From Natrinema versiforme JCM 10478 (lineage in GTDB: Archaea > Halobacteriota > Halobacteria > Halobacteriales > Natrialbaceae), in assembly GCF_000337195.1 (NCBI RefSeq), contig NZ_AOID01000044.1:1-64000 (forward strand): a DNA stretch of 64,000 bases, in the 5' to 3' direction. The translations under genes and the position numbers were made by a program. Shown here piece by piece: positions 25,442 through 34,349 of the stretch. The notes under the pieces are model-generated. The model saw only the letters and a list, made by a program, of their open reading frames with translations, was not told where the DNA came from and searched no databases. Within the stretch, counting starts at the first letter, position 1. Every line of letters begins with the position of its first letter.

Positions 25442-25828
25442 TTAGTTTTCCGGCGGTTCGTCCGACAGTTCCTCGGCCTGTCGTTGAATGTCCTGTAGCG
25501 CCCGTTCCTGTTCGCCGCGGGTGATACCGCCGGACTCGACGTGACGGCCCCCGTACTGCCACGACGGAATCGCGTCCCAGACGTTCGAGCGATCCTCGTC
25601 CTCGGACTCGCCAGCGGACGACGGATCGTCCGTCGCGGATCGTCGCCACTCGAGACCGATTGCGAGTCCCGACAGGACGAGCACACCGGCGATAGCGGTG
25701 GCCGGGTCGACGACCGCTGTCGACCGCATGAACAGCGACGAACCGAGCAACGCGACCGTGACGACAGCGGCGACGCGGCCGAGTCGGGGCCGATAGCGTC
25801 GAGTCGGCGTCTCGTCGGAACGCACCAT
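25442..25828 (-). CDS. Small membrane protein with acidic cytoplasmic tail
   Basis: 128 residues. Two likely membrane helices (about 20-35, AAVVTVALLGSSLFM, and 42-60, ATAIAGVLVLSGLAIGLEW) follow a basic N-terminus. The remaining 65 residues are acidic with a conserved-looking core VWDAIPSWQYGGRHVESGGITRGEQERAL. I recall similar uncharacterised haloarchaeal proteins but do not name a family. ATG 25828 is chosen over the start four codons upstream because MVRSDE begins at a normal hydrophilic N-terminus. Convergent with priL. Confidence 0.65.
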   Translation of the reverse strand: MVRSDETPTRRYRPRLGRVAAVVTVALLGSSLFMRSTAVVDPATAIAGVLVLSGLAIGLEWRRSATDDPSSAGESEDEDRSNVWDAIPSWQYGGRHVESGGITRGEQERALQDIQRQAEELSDEPPEN

Positions 25829-25870
25829 ACCGAATGTCAACCGTCCAATTAGAAAAACGTACCGACGGTC

Positions 25871-26140
25871 TCAGAACGTGCCTTGTGCGTCGACGTCGTC
25901 ATCGTCGTTCGACTCGAGGCCGTCCTCGGGATCGTTCACCGTGTAGGCCAGCGCGATGCCGACCACGGTCATCAGGAGGATGAAGCCGATGATAACCCCG
26001 ACGAGCATCTGGCCGCCCTCCGGCGAGAGCGTGCTGGTTTCGGTTCCGTAGGCGGAGCCGACGTAGACCATGGCCGCGATCATCAGGACGACCGAGCCCA
26101 CGGACACGGCGATTTCGACGAGCTGTTCGCGTTCGACCAT
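25871..26140 (-). CDS. Small two-helix membrane protein
   Basis: 89 residues. MVEREQLVEIAVSVGSVVLMIAAMVYVGS forms the first membrane helix (about 8-28) and GGQMLVGVIIGFILLMTVVGIALAYTV the second (about 38-62). The tail is a run of acidic residues ending DVDAQGTF. Function unknown; widely found in haloarchaea as far as I can judge by pattern. ATG 26140 fits the membrane topology better than an upstream in-frame ATG. Divergent from the SWIM gene. Confidence 0.68.
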   Translation of the reverse strand: MVEREQLVEIAVSVGSVVLMIAAMVYVGSAYGTETSTLSPEGGQMLVGVIIGFILLMTVVGIALAYTVNDPEDGLESNDDDDVDAQGTF

Positions 26141-26333
26141 TGACTTATCGGTTTCGTCGGCCCGGTGAAAAGCGCTTCGAAGGGGGTCAGACGGCATCGA
26201 CTCGGATCCGATCGAGGCGGGGAATACCCACATAAAGACCACACTTAGGTATGCAGGCGCGCCCGTTATTGCCCTCGAGACCCTACTAACGTCGAATAGC
26301 CAGCCGACCAGCGAATCCCCTCTCGACGCACCT

Positions 26334-26957
26334 ATGAAAACAATAGCGTCACCGAAAGCGCCGCTTCACGTACCGTCTCCCGACCATCTCACCGAGCGCT
26401 CGCGCCGGGCGCGCACCGAACCGATGTCGGTGTTGCCGCTGGGCGACGGCCTCTACGAGGTCGAATCCGCGAGCGACCACACCTACCTCGTCGATCTCGA
26501 GGCGAGCAGGTGTACCTGTCCGGATCACGTCTTCCGCGAGGCCCGCTGTAAACACGTCCGCCGGGTCGCGATCGAGATCACGGAAGGCCGCACCCCGCCA
26601 CCGGGCGAGATCTCGGTCACCTGCCACGACTGCGGCGAAACGACGTTCGTCGCGGAGGACGAGAGCGAGCCGTTCTACTGCGACGAGCACGCGATCTTCC
26701 CCGGCGACACCGTTATCGACCGCGAGACGGGCGACCGGCTCACCGTCGTCGACGTCTCGGACCTGCGAGCCGACGCCGTCGAAATCGGCGCGGCCGACTG
26801 CACCGTCGCCGAGTACGGGACCAACGAGGGCTACGACCCCGACGTGCCCGTCGTCGGCGCGGTCTATCCCCACGCCACCGTGGCCCGAAACGGCGTCGTC
26901 CCATCGTCGCTGAAGGTCTACACCTTCCCGCGGACCCGCCTCGAGACGGCGGCGTAG
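26334..26957 (+). CDS. SWIM zinc-finger protein
   Basis: 207 residues. SWIM motif C60-x-C62-x9-C72-x-H74 (CTCPDHVFREARCKH), a zinc site that mediates DNA or protein binding. A second Cys/His set follows, C97-x2-C100 and C116-x2-H119 (VTCHDCGETT, FYCDEH), so the protein probably holds two zinc ions. The C-terminal 80 residues form a KOW/Tudor-like beta part (FPGDTVIDRETGDRLTVVDVS). SWIM proteins often work with recombination or repair factors; hjc lies next to it on the other strand, but a functional link is only suggested. Confidence 0.82.
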   Translation: MKTIASPKAPLHVPSPDHLTERSRRARTEPMSVLPLGDGLYEVESASDHTYLVDLEASRCTCPDHVFREARCKHVRRVAIEITEGRTPPPGEISVTCHDCGETTFVAEDESEPFYCDEHAIFPGDTVIDRETGDRLTVVDVSDLRADAVEIGAADCTVAEYGTNEGYDPDVPVVGAVYPHATVARNGVVPSSLKVYTFPRTRLETAA

Positions 26958-27091
26958 ACGGAGTCTCGGCTTCGATTTTCCGAGTCGACGACCGATCGGC
27001 GGCGCTCGTGCTCGAGGAACTCGAGCACCGCCACCCGATGGGTCAGATTCCCGGGGTTCGACAGATAGCTAACGGCATCGGCGGACTCGTC
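26958..27091 (-). pseudogene. Possible remnant of a winged-helix gene
   Basis: On the minus strand, after the Hjc stop, an open frame without start codon reads DAVSYLSNPGNLTHRVAVLEFLEHERRR. This resembles the first helices of haloarchaeal winged-helix regulators (D-x-(I/V)-x-Y/F-L-x-x-S-x-x-R-V-x-V-L-x-x-L). It has no initiation codon and runs into the end of the SWIM gene. It may be a decayed gene fragment or chance; confidence is low. Confidence 0.2.
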
Positions 27092-27101
27092 CGAGGGCCG
27101 C

Positions 27102-27623
27102 TTACTCGAGCAGTTCGGCGGCCTCGTCGACGTCCATGACGCCCTGCTGGACGGCATTGAGCACGCGCAGGGTGTCCTCATCCGGACCGTCGTCGCCGGC
27201 GTCGCCGACTTCCTCGAGCGTGACCTTCTCGGACTGGCCGGTGAACTCGGGAAAGTCGGTCCCGTCGGCGAGGGCCGTCTCCTTTTTGACGCGGTAGTTC
27301 CCGCCGTCGGTGACGTGGAGGTCGCCGGGGTGGAAGAAGTACCAGTCCTCGCGGTCGAAACGGACGCCGATCCGCGGTTTCGCGCCGAAGTTCCGGGCGA
27401 AGAAGGTCAGCGCCTCGACTTCCTCGCCGGTGAGGTAGATCGGATCGCCGGAACTCGACTTCGCCTCGATCGCGTAGAACTGCTCGCCGTCGCCGGCGAG
27501 TACGTCGGGGAGTTCCCGTTCGGTCGCGGAGCCGCTGGCGGGCGCACGCATCACCGCGAAGCCGGCCCCGTCGAGTTCGTTGACGAGTTCCCGCTCGCGG
27601 CGGTCGCCCTTCGCCTGAGACAT
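27102..27623 (-). CDS. hjc: Holliday junction resolvase Hjc
   Basis: 173 residues. Archaeal Hjc nuclease fold: E10 ([10 protein letters not shown]), D40 (LPDVLAG), E53 and K55 (AIEAKSS) match the catalytic E-D-E-x-K set of characterised Hjc. It cleaves four-way DNA junctions as a dimer. The nuclease domain ends near residue 125; the last 45 residues form an acidic, helical extension ([24 protein letters not shown]) common in haloarchaeal Hjc. ATG 27623 starts [11 protein letters not shown], the normal N-terminus. Confidence 0.93.
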   Translation of the reverse strand: MSQAKGDRRERELVNELDGAGFAVMRAPASGSATERELPDVLAGDGEQFYAIEAKSSSGDPIYLTGEEVEALTFFARNFGAKPRIGVRFDREDWYFFHPGDLHVTDGGNYRVKKETALADGTDFPEFTGQSEKVTLEEVGDAGDDGPDEDTLRVLNAVQQGVMDVDEAAELLE

Positions 27624-27667
27624 ACCACTTCCTCACCGCCGGTCGATAATAAAGGACCGGACGGCGC

Positions 27668-27720
27668 GGCGACGGCGGCGACGGCGGAGATCGCGGAGAT
27701 CGCGGAGATCGCGGCGACCG
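27668..27720. repeat. 9-bp tandem repeat
   Basis: Units GGCGACGGC (x2), GGAGATCGC (x3) and a partial GGCGACCG in direct succession between the stop of the CPBP gene and the start of hjc. No open frame uses it convincingly. A minisatellite prone to copy-number change is the likely explanation. Confidence 0.75.
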
Positions 27721-27724
27721 AATC

Positions 27725-28537
27725 CTACAGCGCCACGGCCGCCACGAGGTCGACCAGCAGCGAGGTCGTCGGCTCCCCGGTCTCGAGGTCGTACTCGAGG
27801 GCGATGTAGAGCAGCCCGAACTGGACGGCGTTGTAGGCGGCGTGGGCGGCGATCGGAACGAAGAGGTTGTCCGTTTTCGCGTAGAGGTAGCCGAAGATCA
27901 GCGCGCCGCCGAAGACGACCGCGACCGGAACGGCGGTCGCGAGCAGCGACTCGGAGAGGACGGCGTAGACCGGGAAGTGAATCAGCCCGAAGATGGCGCT
28001 GGCGATGACGACCGCCTGCGGGCGAGAGAAGGCGTCGTAGAGGCGTTTCTGGACGATGTTCCGGTAGAGGAACTCCTCGGTCGGCGCGTTGAAGAAGAAG
28101 ACGATGACGATCATAACCAACACCATCGTCTGGTCGTCGCCGATATAGGTCGTGACCGAGTTGTCCGCGGTCGGCAGCGAGAGCAACTGCACGAGCAGGC
28201 TGATGAGGACGTAAAAGGCGAGGCCGCCGAGGATGCCGGCGAGGACGTAGCCCCAGTCCCGGCGCGTCGGCGTCCGGAGGTCGACGTACGACCAACCGCG
28301 GTCGGTGACGGCGAGGTAGAGGCCGCCGACGAGGGCGAACCCGACGAACCCGAGGATCAACACCAGCGCGCGGCTGCCGATCGACGCCTGCGTCGGCGCG
28401 GTGATCAACCGCGGGTCCAGCACGAACGCGGGGATCGTCGTCACCTGTTGAGAGCCAAGTCCGACGATCGCGAGCGCGGCGGCGACGAGTATCGAGCGGA
28501 GCGGCCCGTCCTGACGCTGCCGATCGGCTGTTTCCAT
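27725..28537 (-). CDS. CPBP-family intramembrane metalloprotease
   Basis: 270 residues with about seven membrane helices. Motif 1 is E154-E155-x3-R159 (APTEEFLYRN), motif 2 F183-x3-H187 (FGLIHF), and motif 3 the late H232-x3-N236 (AAHAAYNAV). These are the glutamate and histidine residues of the CAAX-protease/bacteriocin-processing (Abi) family. Substrate unknown; membrane protein processing is the general role. ATG 28537 (METADRQRQDG) is chosen as the first ATG after an implausible upstream start. Confidence 0.87.
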   Translation of the reverse strand: METADRQRQDGPLRSILVAAALAIVGLGSQQVTTIPAFVLDPRLITAPTQASIGSRALVLILGFVGFALVGGLYLAVTDRGWSYVDLRTPTRRDWGYVLAGILGGLAFYVLISLLVQLLSLPTADNSVTTYIGDDQTMVLVMIVIVFFFNAPTEEFLYRNIVQKRLYDAFSRPQAVVIASAIFGLIHFPVYAVLSESLLATAVPVAVVFGGALIFGYLYAKTDNLFVPIAAHAAYNAVQFGLLYIALEYDLETGEPTTSLLVDLVAAVAL

Positions 28538-28613
28538 GGGCGGGACTACGACCACCGGACCCTTGGGCGTTCCTCTCTCGGACTCGAGCCGGCGTGGCCG
28601 GACAATCGGCCGC

Positions 28614-31600
28614 TCAGTCCGCCGGGACCGCCGACTCGTCGTCGAACAACTGCGCTAACAGCCGCTGCTGGCCGATCCGCAGGTGGCGGTTGACCGTCGG
28701 CTGGGTCACCCCGAGCATCTCGGCGATCTCCTCGCCGGTGCTCTCGCGGGGCCACTCGAAGAAGCCGGCGAAGTAGGCCGTCCGCAACACCTCGAGTTGC
28801 CGATCGGTCAGCACGTCGAACAGGGAGGTGACGAGTTCGCTTCGGGTTCCCATAGAGCGTTCGACGTGGCGACGAGCCAGCAGCTCGACGGTCGCGTACT
28901 GCTCCCGGAGCATGTCGACGAACTCGCGGACATCGGTGCCCGTCGGCACGTCGACGGTAAGCTCCAGCCGGTCGCCGTCGGCGCGCATCGAGCGCGGACT
29001 GCCGCCGCGGCGGACCAGCCCCGCGGCGAGGACGTCGCCCGCGACGGTCGCCTCGAAGCGACAGTCGCCGTTTGCCTCGCTGATCAGTCGGGACGATGTA
29101 ACCGAGACCAGATCGTCGAGGGCTGCCCGCACGTCCTCGGCCGGGACGCCGCTGGTCTCGAAGAACAGCAACGTCTCGTCGGCGGAGTGGGCACCGAGCC
29201 CCTCGTACTCGACGTGTGCTCCCGTCGCCGTCGCGAGCCGCGAGAGGAGGTCGTCCGAGCCCTCGAGCCGGAGCGTGAGTTCGAGCAGGGTCTCGGCGTG
29301 GAGCGCCTCCCGCGTTTTGACGGCGGTGATCGCGTTCGCGATCCCCTCCCCGAGTTCCGTCAGAACCGTCCGCTCAAGGTCGTCGAACGCGCCCGGCTCG
29401 TCGGCGTAGACCGTGAGGACGCCGTAGGTGTACTCCGCGTCGGAGAGCGGGACGCTGATGACCGATTGGAACCCGCGGTCCAGCGCCTGTCGCCGCCAGC
29501 CCTCGCCCTGCAGTCCGTCGACGGCATTCGAGACGACCGTCGGCGTTTCGCTCCGAGCGGTCCGGACCGCCGGCTCGGCCGACGCGTCGTACTCGAGGGG
29601 GACATCGTCCAGGTACGACTGCCCGGAGCCGGCCCACGCGCGGGGCTCGAGGCGAGTGCCGCTGGCGTCGAGAGCCCCGATCCACGCGAAGGAGACGGCG
29701 TCGGCCTCGAGCAGCCGCTCGGGGATGGTCCGCTCGATCTCCTCGCGGCCGTCCGCGCCGATGAGCACCTGATCGATCCGCCTGATGAGTTCCGTGATCT
29801 CGATCTGGCGGTTGAGCCGCCGATTTCGCTCCTCGAGTTCGGTTTCTCGCTCACGGAGGCTGGCCTCGCTCTCGAGGCGGTCGAAGGCGGCCTCGGTGGT
29901 GGCCACGAGCGTCTCGATCAACTGCCGGGCATCGGCGTCGATCGGGTCGCCGCCCGACGCGACCGCGAAGACGCCGTGGTCGCCGATCGGCACGACGATC
30001 CCACTCTCGACGTCCGGGCCGAAGACCCGCGACCGGTCGAACGAAGCCGAATCGTCCACGACCGTCCCCGCGCCGGTCACGTAGGCGGTCCAGAGGACGG
30101 AGTCGCCGTCGCCGACGGGGACCGACGCCGCGCCGTCACAGAGCCGTTCGAATTCGTCGGTGGCGGCGATCGGCTCGAGTCGGTTCACGTCGGAATCGAG
30201 GCCGTAGACGGCTACGCTCGAGGGCTCGAGAATGTCGGCCGCCGTCGCGACGACCAGTTCCGCGACCTCCCGGTCGGAATCGGTCCCGAGCAGCTCGCGG
30301 GCAGCCCCGTGGAGCGACTCGAGGGCCAGTTCGCGTTCCTTGCGCTCGGTGATGTCCTGGATCGTCCCGCGAACGCCCACGATCTCGTCGTCGGCCGCCG
30401 GTTGGCCGTCGGTGGGGCTGGGGTCGTCCCCGTCCGCTCGGACGGGTTCGCCAATTGAGCGGACCCATCGTTCGGTCCCGTCGGTCGTCAGCATGCGGTG
30501 TTCGATCTCGTAACTCTCGCCGTCCTCGAGGGCCGCGTCGACAGTGTCGAGGACGGCCGGCCGATCGTCCGGATGCAGGAACGAAGCGGCCAGTTCGGCA
30601 TCGACCGCCTCGTCCAGCGGGAGATCGTACAGCCGACGCAGCCCGTCGGTGAGCGTTACCTCCTGTGAGTCGGCGCGGACATCGAGTTCCCAACCGCCGA
30701 TCCCCGCGAGCCGCTCGGCTTGCTCGAGCAGTTCCGTCGTCCGCTCGAGGTCGTATTCGCGCTCCTTGCGCTCAGTGATGTCCCGGAGGACGCCCGCCGT
30801 CCCGCCGAATTCGCCGTCGACCATCGGCAACAGCGCCATGTGGTTCTCCGTCTCGATCACGTCGCCGCTGGCGGTCTCGAGAGCCATCTCGAACGTCCGG
30901 GACGGTTCGCCGGCACGAAGCAACTCGCGGGTGCGCTCTCGTGCAATCTCGAGGTCGTCGTCGGCCAGCACCGTCGAGACGTGCTCGCCGAGCAGGTCCT
31001 CGGGGTCGTAGCCGGCGACCGAGGCCGTGGCGTCGTTCAGGAAACGGAAGTTCCCGTCCGCGTCGAGGGTGTACACCAGTTCGTCTAGCGCCTGAATGAT
31101 CGCCTCGGCGCGCTCGAGTTCCCGTTCGCGTTCCTTGCGCTCGGTGATGTCTTGGACCGCCCCGTGAAGCGAGACCACCTCGCCGTCGGCTCGGACCGGC
31201 TCCCCGATGCTCCGCACCCAGCGGATCTCCCCGTCGTCACTCCGTATCCGGAGTTCCAGATCGTACGCCTCGCCGTCCGCGAGCGCCCGGTCGATCGCCC
31301 GACTGATCTGGGGCCGGTCGTCCGGATGGTAGAACTCGAGTCCACGCTCGAGATCGATGTCGTCAGCCGGCGAAACGCCGTGGATTCGGTAGACTTCGTC
31401 GGTCCATCGAAGGTCGGGGGGCGTGTCGGTCGCGTCGAGTTCCCACGCGCCGACGGCCGCCAGCTGCTGGGACTGTTCGAGCAGGTGGGTGGTCCGCTCG
31501 AGGCGGTGTTGTTTCTCCCGGCGTGCGCTGATATCGCGGCCGATCCCCGCGAGGACGGTCTCACCCGACGGGTCCTCGAGCGGCGCGGCGACGAACTCGT

Positions 31601-32822
31601 AGGGAATCCGCTCGCCGGATTTCGTTCGGAGCGCCGCTTCGGTCCGGGTATCGCCCGTCTCGAACGCGATCTCGACAGCGGTCGCGATCCGCGACCGGTC
31701 CGCTTCGTCGAAGAAGTCCACGGCCTGCATCTCCGCGATCTCGTCGTCGGCGTACCCGGTCACCGCGGCGAGGCTCTCGTTCCAACGCTGTACCTCGCCG
31801 TCCGTATCGAGGATGTAGAACACGTCGTCTAACGCGTCTAACACGTCGTCGGTAAACTCCTGCGCCCGCTCGAGGCGTCGCTCTCGCTCCCGGATGGTCC
31901 GAACGGACGCGCGCCGTTCGAAGGAGTGGCTGATCCAGCGAGCCATCAGGTCGACGAACGAGGTTTCGGCCGGCGTGAACGGGCCATCGCGCGGCTCGCG
32001 ACTCAGGAAACAGAGCGTGCCGTAGAGTTCGCCCTCGACGACGATCTTCCCGCCGACGTAGCAGTTGATCCCGAGTTCGGCGGCGGCCGGGTGGTCCGCC
32101 CGCTCCGTCGCCGCGGTGTCGTAGATCCCGAGGATGTCGTCCGATGTGATAGTGTCGCGGCAGTAAATCTCCGACAGATCCAGTTCGGTACCCTCGAGGT
32201 CCGCGTCGTGTCCGACGGCCGTCTCGACGGTGTACCGGTCGGTCGACTCGTCGATCCGCGAGACGAGCCCCGTCTCGAGACCAAGCCGGTCACAACCGAG
32301 CTCGAGCAGCCGGCGAACTTTCGTCTCGCCGTGGAGGTCCGGATCGGACGTGATGCGGTATAATTGTCGCCGACTGCGCTCGCTTTCGGCGCGCCGTCGC
32401 TCGCGCTCGCGGACCGACGCGGCCAGCTCGTCGACGACCGACGCAAGCTGGCCGACTTCGTCGTCTCGATCGATCGTGAAGTCGACCGGCTCGTCATCGG
32501 CTGTCCCGTCACCGGGCTCGGCGACGGCCGCGGGCTCGTCGGCGAACGGGGCGGGTTCGTCACCGTCGATGCGCGAGACGAACCGCCGTAGATCGTCGGT
32601 CAACCGTTCGATATCGTCGGTCCGATCGGAGCTACTCCGGGCAGCGAGACCCAGCAAAAAGAGGCCCGGTCCCGGCACGGTTCCGACCCCCACCGTCGCG
32701 AGGTCGGGAATCGCCGTTCCGGTTCCGACAGCGAGCAGTACGCCGATGACAACGAGGAGGGCCGCAAACAGCCGCCGCGGAGCATCCGCGAGCGTCCCGG
32801 TCCGGACCGCGGTACCGTCCAT
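28614..32822 (-). CDS. Membrane-anchored multi-GAF/PAS sensor with Bat domain and HTH_10 output
   Basis: 1402 residues. Order: two membrane helices (about 18-36 and 41-62), a HAMP-like linker with coiled coil (65-150), GAF1 (150-305), PAS1 (320-435), PAS2 (445-560), PAS3 (570-685), PAS4 (695-825), GAF2 (840-985), GAF3 (1010-1165), Bat-like region (1170-1335) and C-terminal HTH_10 (about 1345-1395, [44 protein letters not shown]). PAS2 and PAS4 contain the W-E-L-D and [11 protein letters not shown] / [11 protein letters not shown] signatures of PAS_3-type folds and share long near-identical stretches. No histidine-kinase domain exists, so it probably turns sensing directly into DNA binding at the membrane. 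Cofactors cannot be told. Confidence 0.88.
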   Translation of the reverse strand: MDGTAVRTGTLADAPRRLFAALLVVIGVLLAVGTGTAIPDLATVGVGTVPGPGLFLLGLAARSSSDRTDDIERLTDDLRRFVSRIDGDEPAPFADEPAAVAEPGDGTADDEPVDFTIDRDDEVGQLASVVDELAASVRERERRRAESERSRRQLYRITSDPDLHGETKVRRLLELGCDRLGLETGLVSRIDESTDRYTVETAVGHDADLEGTELDLSEIYCRDTITSDDILGIYDTAATERADHPAAAELGINCYVGGKIVVEGELYGTLCFLSREPRDGPFTPAETSFVDLMARWISHSFERRASVRTIRERERRLERAQEFTDDVLDALDDVFYILDTDGEVQRWNESLAAVTGYADDEIAEMQAVDFFDEADRSRIATAVEIAFETGDTRTEAALRTKSGERIPYEFVAAPLEDPSGETVLAGIGRDISARREKQHRLERTTHLLEQSQQLAAVGAWELDATDTPPDLRWTDEVYRIHGVSPADDIDLERGLEFYHPDDRPQISRAIDRALADGEAYDLELRIRSDDGEIRWVRSIGEPVRADGEVVSLHGAVQDITERKERERELERAEAIIQALDELVYTLDADGNFRFLNDATASVAGYDPEDLLGEHVSTVLADDDLEIARERTRELLRAGEPSRTFEMALETASGDVIETENHMALLPMVDGEFGGTAGVLRDITERKEREYDLERTTELLEQAERLAGIGGWELDVRADSQEVTLTDGLRRLYDLPLDEAVDAELAASFLHPDDRPAVLDTVDAALEDGESYEIEHRMLTTDGTERWVRSIGEPVRADGDDPSPTDGQPAADDEIVGVRGTIQDITERKERELALESLHGAARELLGTDSDREVAELVVATAADILEPSSVAVYGLDSDVNRLEPIAATDEFERLCDGAASVPVGDGDSVLWTAYVTGAGTVVDDSASFDRSRVFGPDVESGIVVPIGDHGVFAVASGGDPIDADARQLIETLVATTEAAFDRLESEASLRERETELEERNRRLNRQIEITELIRRIDQVLIGADGREEIERTIPERLLEADAVSFAWIGALDASGTRLEPRAWAGSGQSYLDDVPLEYDASAEPAVRTARSETPTVVSNAVDGLQGEGWRRQALDRGFQSVISVPLSDAEYTYGVLTVYADEPGAFDDLERTVLTELGEGIANAITAVKTREALHAETLLELTLRLEGSDDLLSRLATATGAHVEYEGLGAHSADETLLFFETSGVPAEDVRAALDDLVSVTSSRLISEANGDCRFEATVAGDVLAAGLVRRGGSPRSMRADGDRLELTVDVPTGTDVREFVDMLREQYATVELLARRHVERSMGTRSELVTSLFDVLTDRQLEVLRTAYFAGFFEWPRESTGEEIAEMLGVTQPTVNRHLRIGQQRLLAQLFDDESAVPAD

Positions 32823-33090
32823 GCCCGACCTATGGAACGACAGACAATGATACGAGTGGTTCGTTCCTCATAAAATGGTATAAATCTCATAGTATATATT
32901 GTCGGGAAGTAGTCAGAAACGTCCGGCTCGTCTCTCGGCCCGCAGCGACTCCGACCCGAGCCGTCAGCCGACCGAAGTCCCCGCCGGTCTGCGCTTTACC
33001 GGGACACTATACACGTAGTGTCGAATCCGCGACGAAATTACGTGTATAACGGATAGGCGGATACCGGTCGGTCGCCTCGGTGTAGCTGAG

Positions 33091-33348
33091 ATGCACGGAA
33101 CCACACTGGACTACCACAGCGATTCTATCAGTCTGCGGATCGTCGAGGCCCTCGCGGACGCGACCGGCACTGACGCACACGACCTCGACCCGCTGTACAA
33201 CGTCGTCGATCCCGAAGCGCTCGACCAGCTCTGTGGTCCCGACTCGAACGCCGGGGTGCGCGTCGAGTTCGAGTACGACGGCGCAGTGGTCGAGGTCGAC
33301 AGCGACGGTACCGTCGCGGTCGACGGGACAGTCCATGACAGCGGGTAG
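33091..33348 (+). CDS. Single-domain HalOD1 protein
   Basis: 85 residues, the smallest of the three in the window. SLRIVEALADATGTDAHDLDPLYNVVDPEALDQLC is the HalOD1 core; VRVEFEYDGAVVEVDSDGTVAV is the following beta hairpin. It is divergent from the giant sensor-regulator, 268 nt from its start, and precedes a receiver-like/PAS gene, so all three may belong to one signalling group. Confidence 0.82.
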   Translation: MHGTTLDYHSDSISLRIVEALADATGTDAHDLDPLYNVVDPEALDQLCGPDSNAGVRVEFEYDGAVVEVDSDGTVAVDGTVHDSG

Positions 33349-33471
33349 CCGGCGACCGGCCGACTCGAGTCCGACGGAGACGCGTCGCGAGCGACGGCCG
33401 CGGCCCACCACCCAGAGTCGCTCCGAATCGCGAGGATACGATCGAACGGATTTCCACCGAGGTCGATCCCG

Positions 33472-34275
33472 ATGTTAATTACCGCTCCGAAAACGGCCGA
33501 ACCGACCGAACGGGAGGACCGGTCGCGACTGCGCCTCCTGCTGGTCGACGCCGATCGCGACCGCGAGCGCGTCGAACGCGCGTTCGATGACGACATCGAC
33601 CTCACCGTGAAGACGGCGGCCGCAGTCGCGAACGTGCGGCATCGACTCGAGGGCGTCGACTTCGCGATCATCACGCCACAACCGACGGGGACTGAACCCG
33701 ACGGCGACGGCGGCGACGACGCTAAGGCCGTCGACGACCGACTCGAGACGATCAGAACCGTCGCGGCTGACCTGCCGGTCGTCGTCCTCGCGGACGAGCG
33801 GACAGCCGACCTCACGGCCGTGGTCCGGTCGGACGGCTGGACCGCCGTCGTCGAACGGTCCGAGGCGACCGGACGGCTCGCCGACCGCGTCCGCGACCTG
33901 CTCGAGCGCCGCCGGCTTGCGGCGCTGTCGCGGCGGTCGCTCGCGAGCCTCGAGTTCGCCGGCGACGCGATCGGGATCGTCGACCCGGACGACGAGATCC
34001 AGTTTGCGAGTCGCTCCTTTGCGATGCAGTTCGGCGTCGATCACGCCGCTCTCCCCGGCACGCCGTGGCGGGAGCTGTTTACCGCCGAGGCCGTCGAACA
34101 CCTCGAGTCGGTGGCGCTCCCGACGATCACGGACGGCTGGCGGTGGACCGGGACCTGTACCGGGCGACGACAGTCGGGCGACACGTTCGCGGCCCGCGTT
34201 CGACTCGGCGGCCTCGAAGACGGGAGCCTGGTGTTCGTCGTCGACGAGTCCGAGCGCGACGCGCTCGAGGAGTAA
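33472..34275 (+). CDS. Receiver-like plus PAS domain protein
   Basis: 267 residues. The first 145 residues look like a degenerate response-regulator receiver fold (LRLLLVDADRDRERVERAF, then VDFAIITPQP, LPVVVLADER and a late WTAVVERSEATGRLADRV), with an acidic insert near 75. The second half (about 155-265) is a PAS domain (LEFAGDAIGIVDPDDEIQFASRSFAMQFG ... WRWTGTCTGRRQSGDTFAARVRLGGLEDGSLVFVVDESERD). No kinase or DNA-binding domain follows. It may act as an adaptor that partners with another sensor. ATG 33472; the gene lies 123 nt after the HalOD1 stop. Confidence 0.7.
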   Translation: MLITAPKTAEPTEREDRSRLRLLLVDADRDRERVERAFDDDIDLTVKTAAAVANVRHRLEGVDFAIITPQPTGTEPDGDGGDDAKAVDDRLETIRTVAADLPVVVLADERTADLTAVVRSDGWTAVVERSEATGRLADRVRDLLERRRLAALSRRSLASLEFAGDAIGIVDPDDEIQFASRSFAMQFGVDHAALPGTPWRELFTAEAVEHLESVALPTITDGWRWTGTCTGRRQSGDTFAARVRLGGLEDGSLVFVVDESERDALEE

Positions 34276-34349
34276 CTGGCGGCTCGAACGGAATTAAAGA
34301 GTTCTAACGGCTGAAAGCGGTACGAGACGCTCGACTGGGAGGTTCGCAG

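Noticed and set aside
27725-27845. Tandem repeat extending into the CPBP gene
   Set aside because: The 9-bp units stop before the gene's stop codon. The C-terminal coding part is non-repetitive.
28683-30458. Long plus-strand open frame opposite the giant sensor gene
   Set aside because: Such mirror frames are common in GC-rich haloarchaeal genes. The minus-strand frame has clear GAF/PAS/HTH domains, and this one has no recognisable fold.
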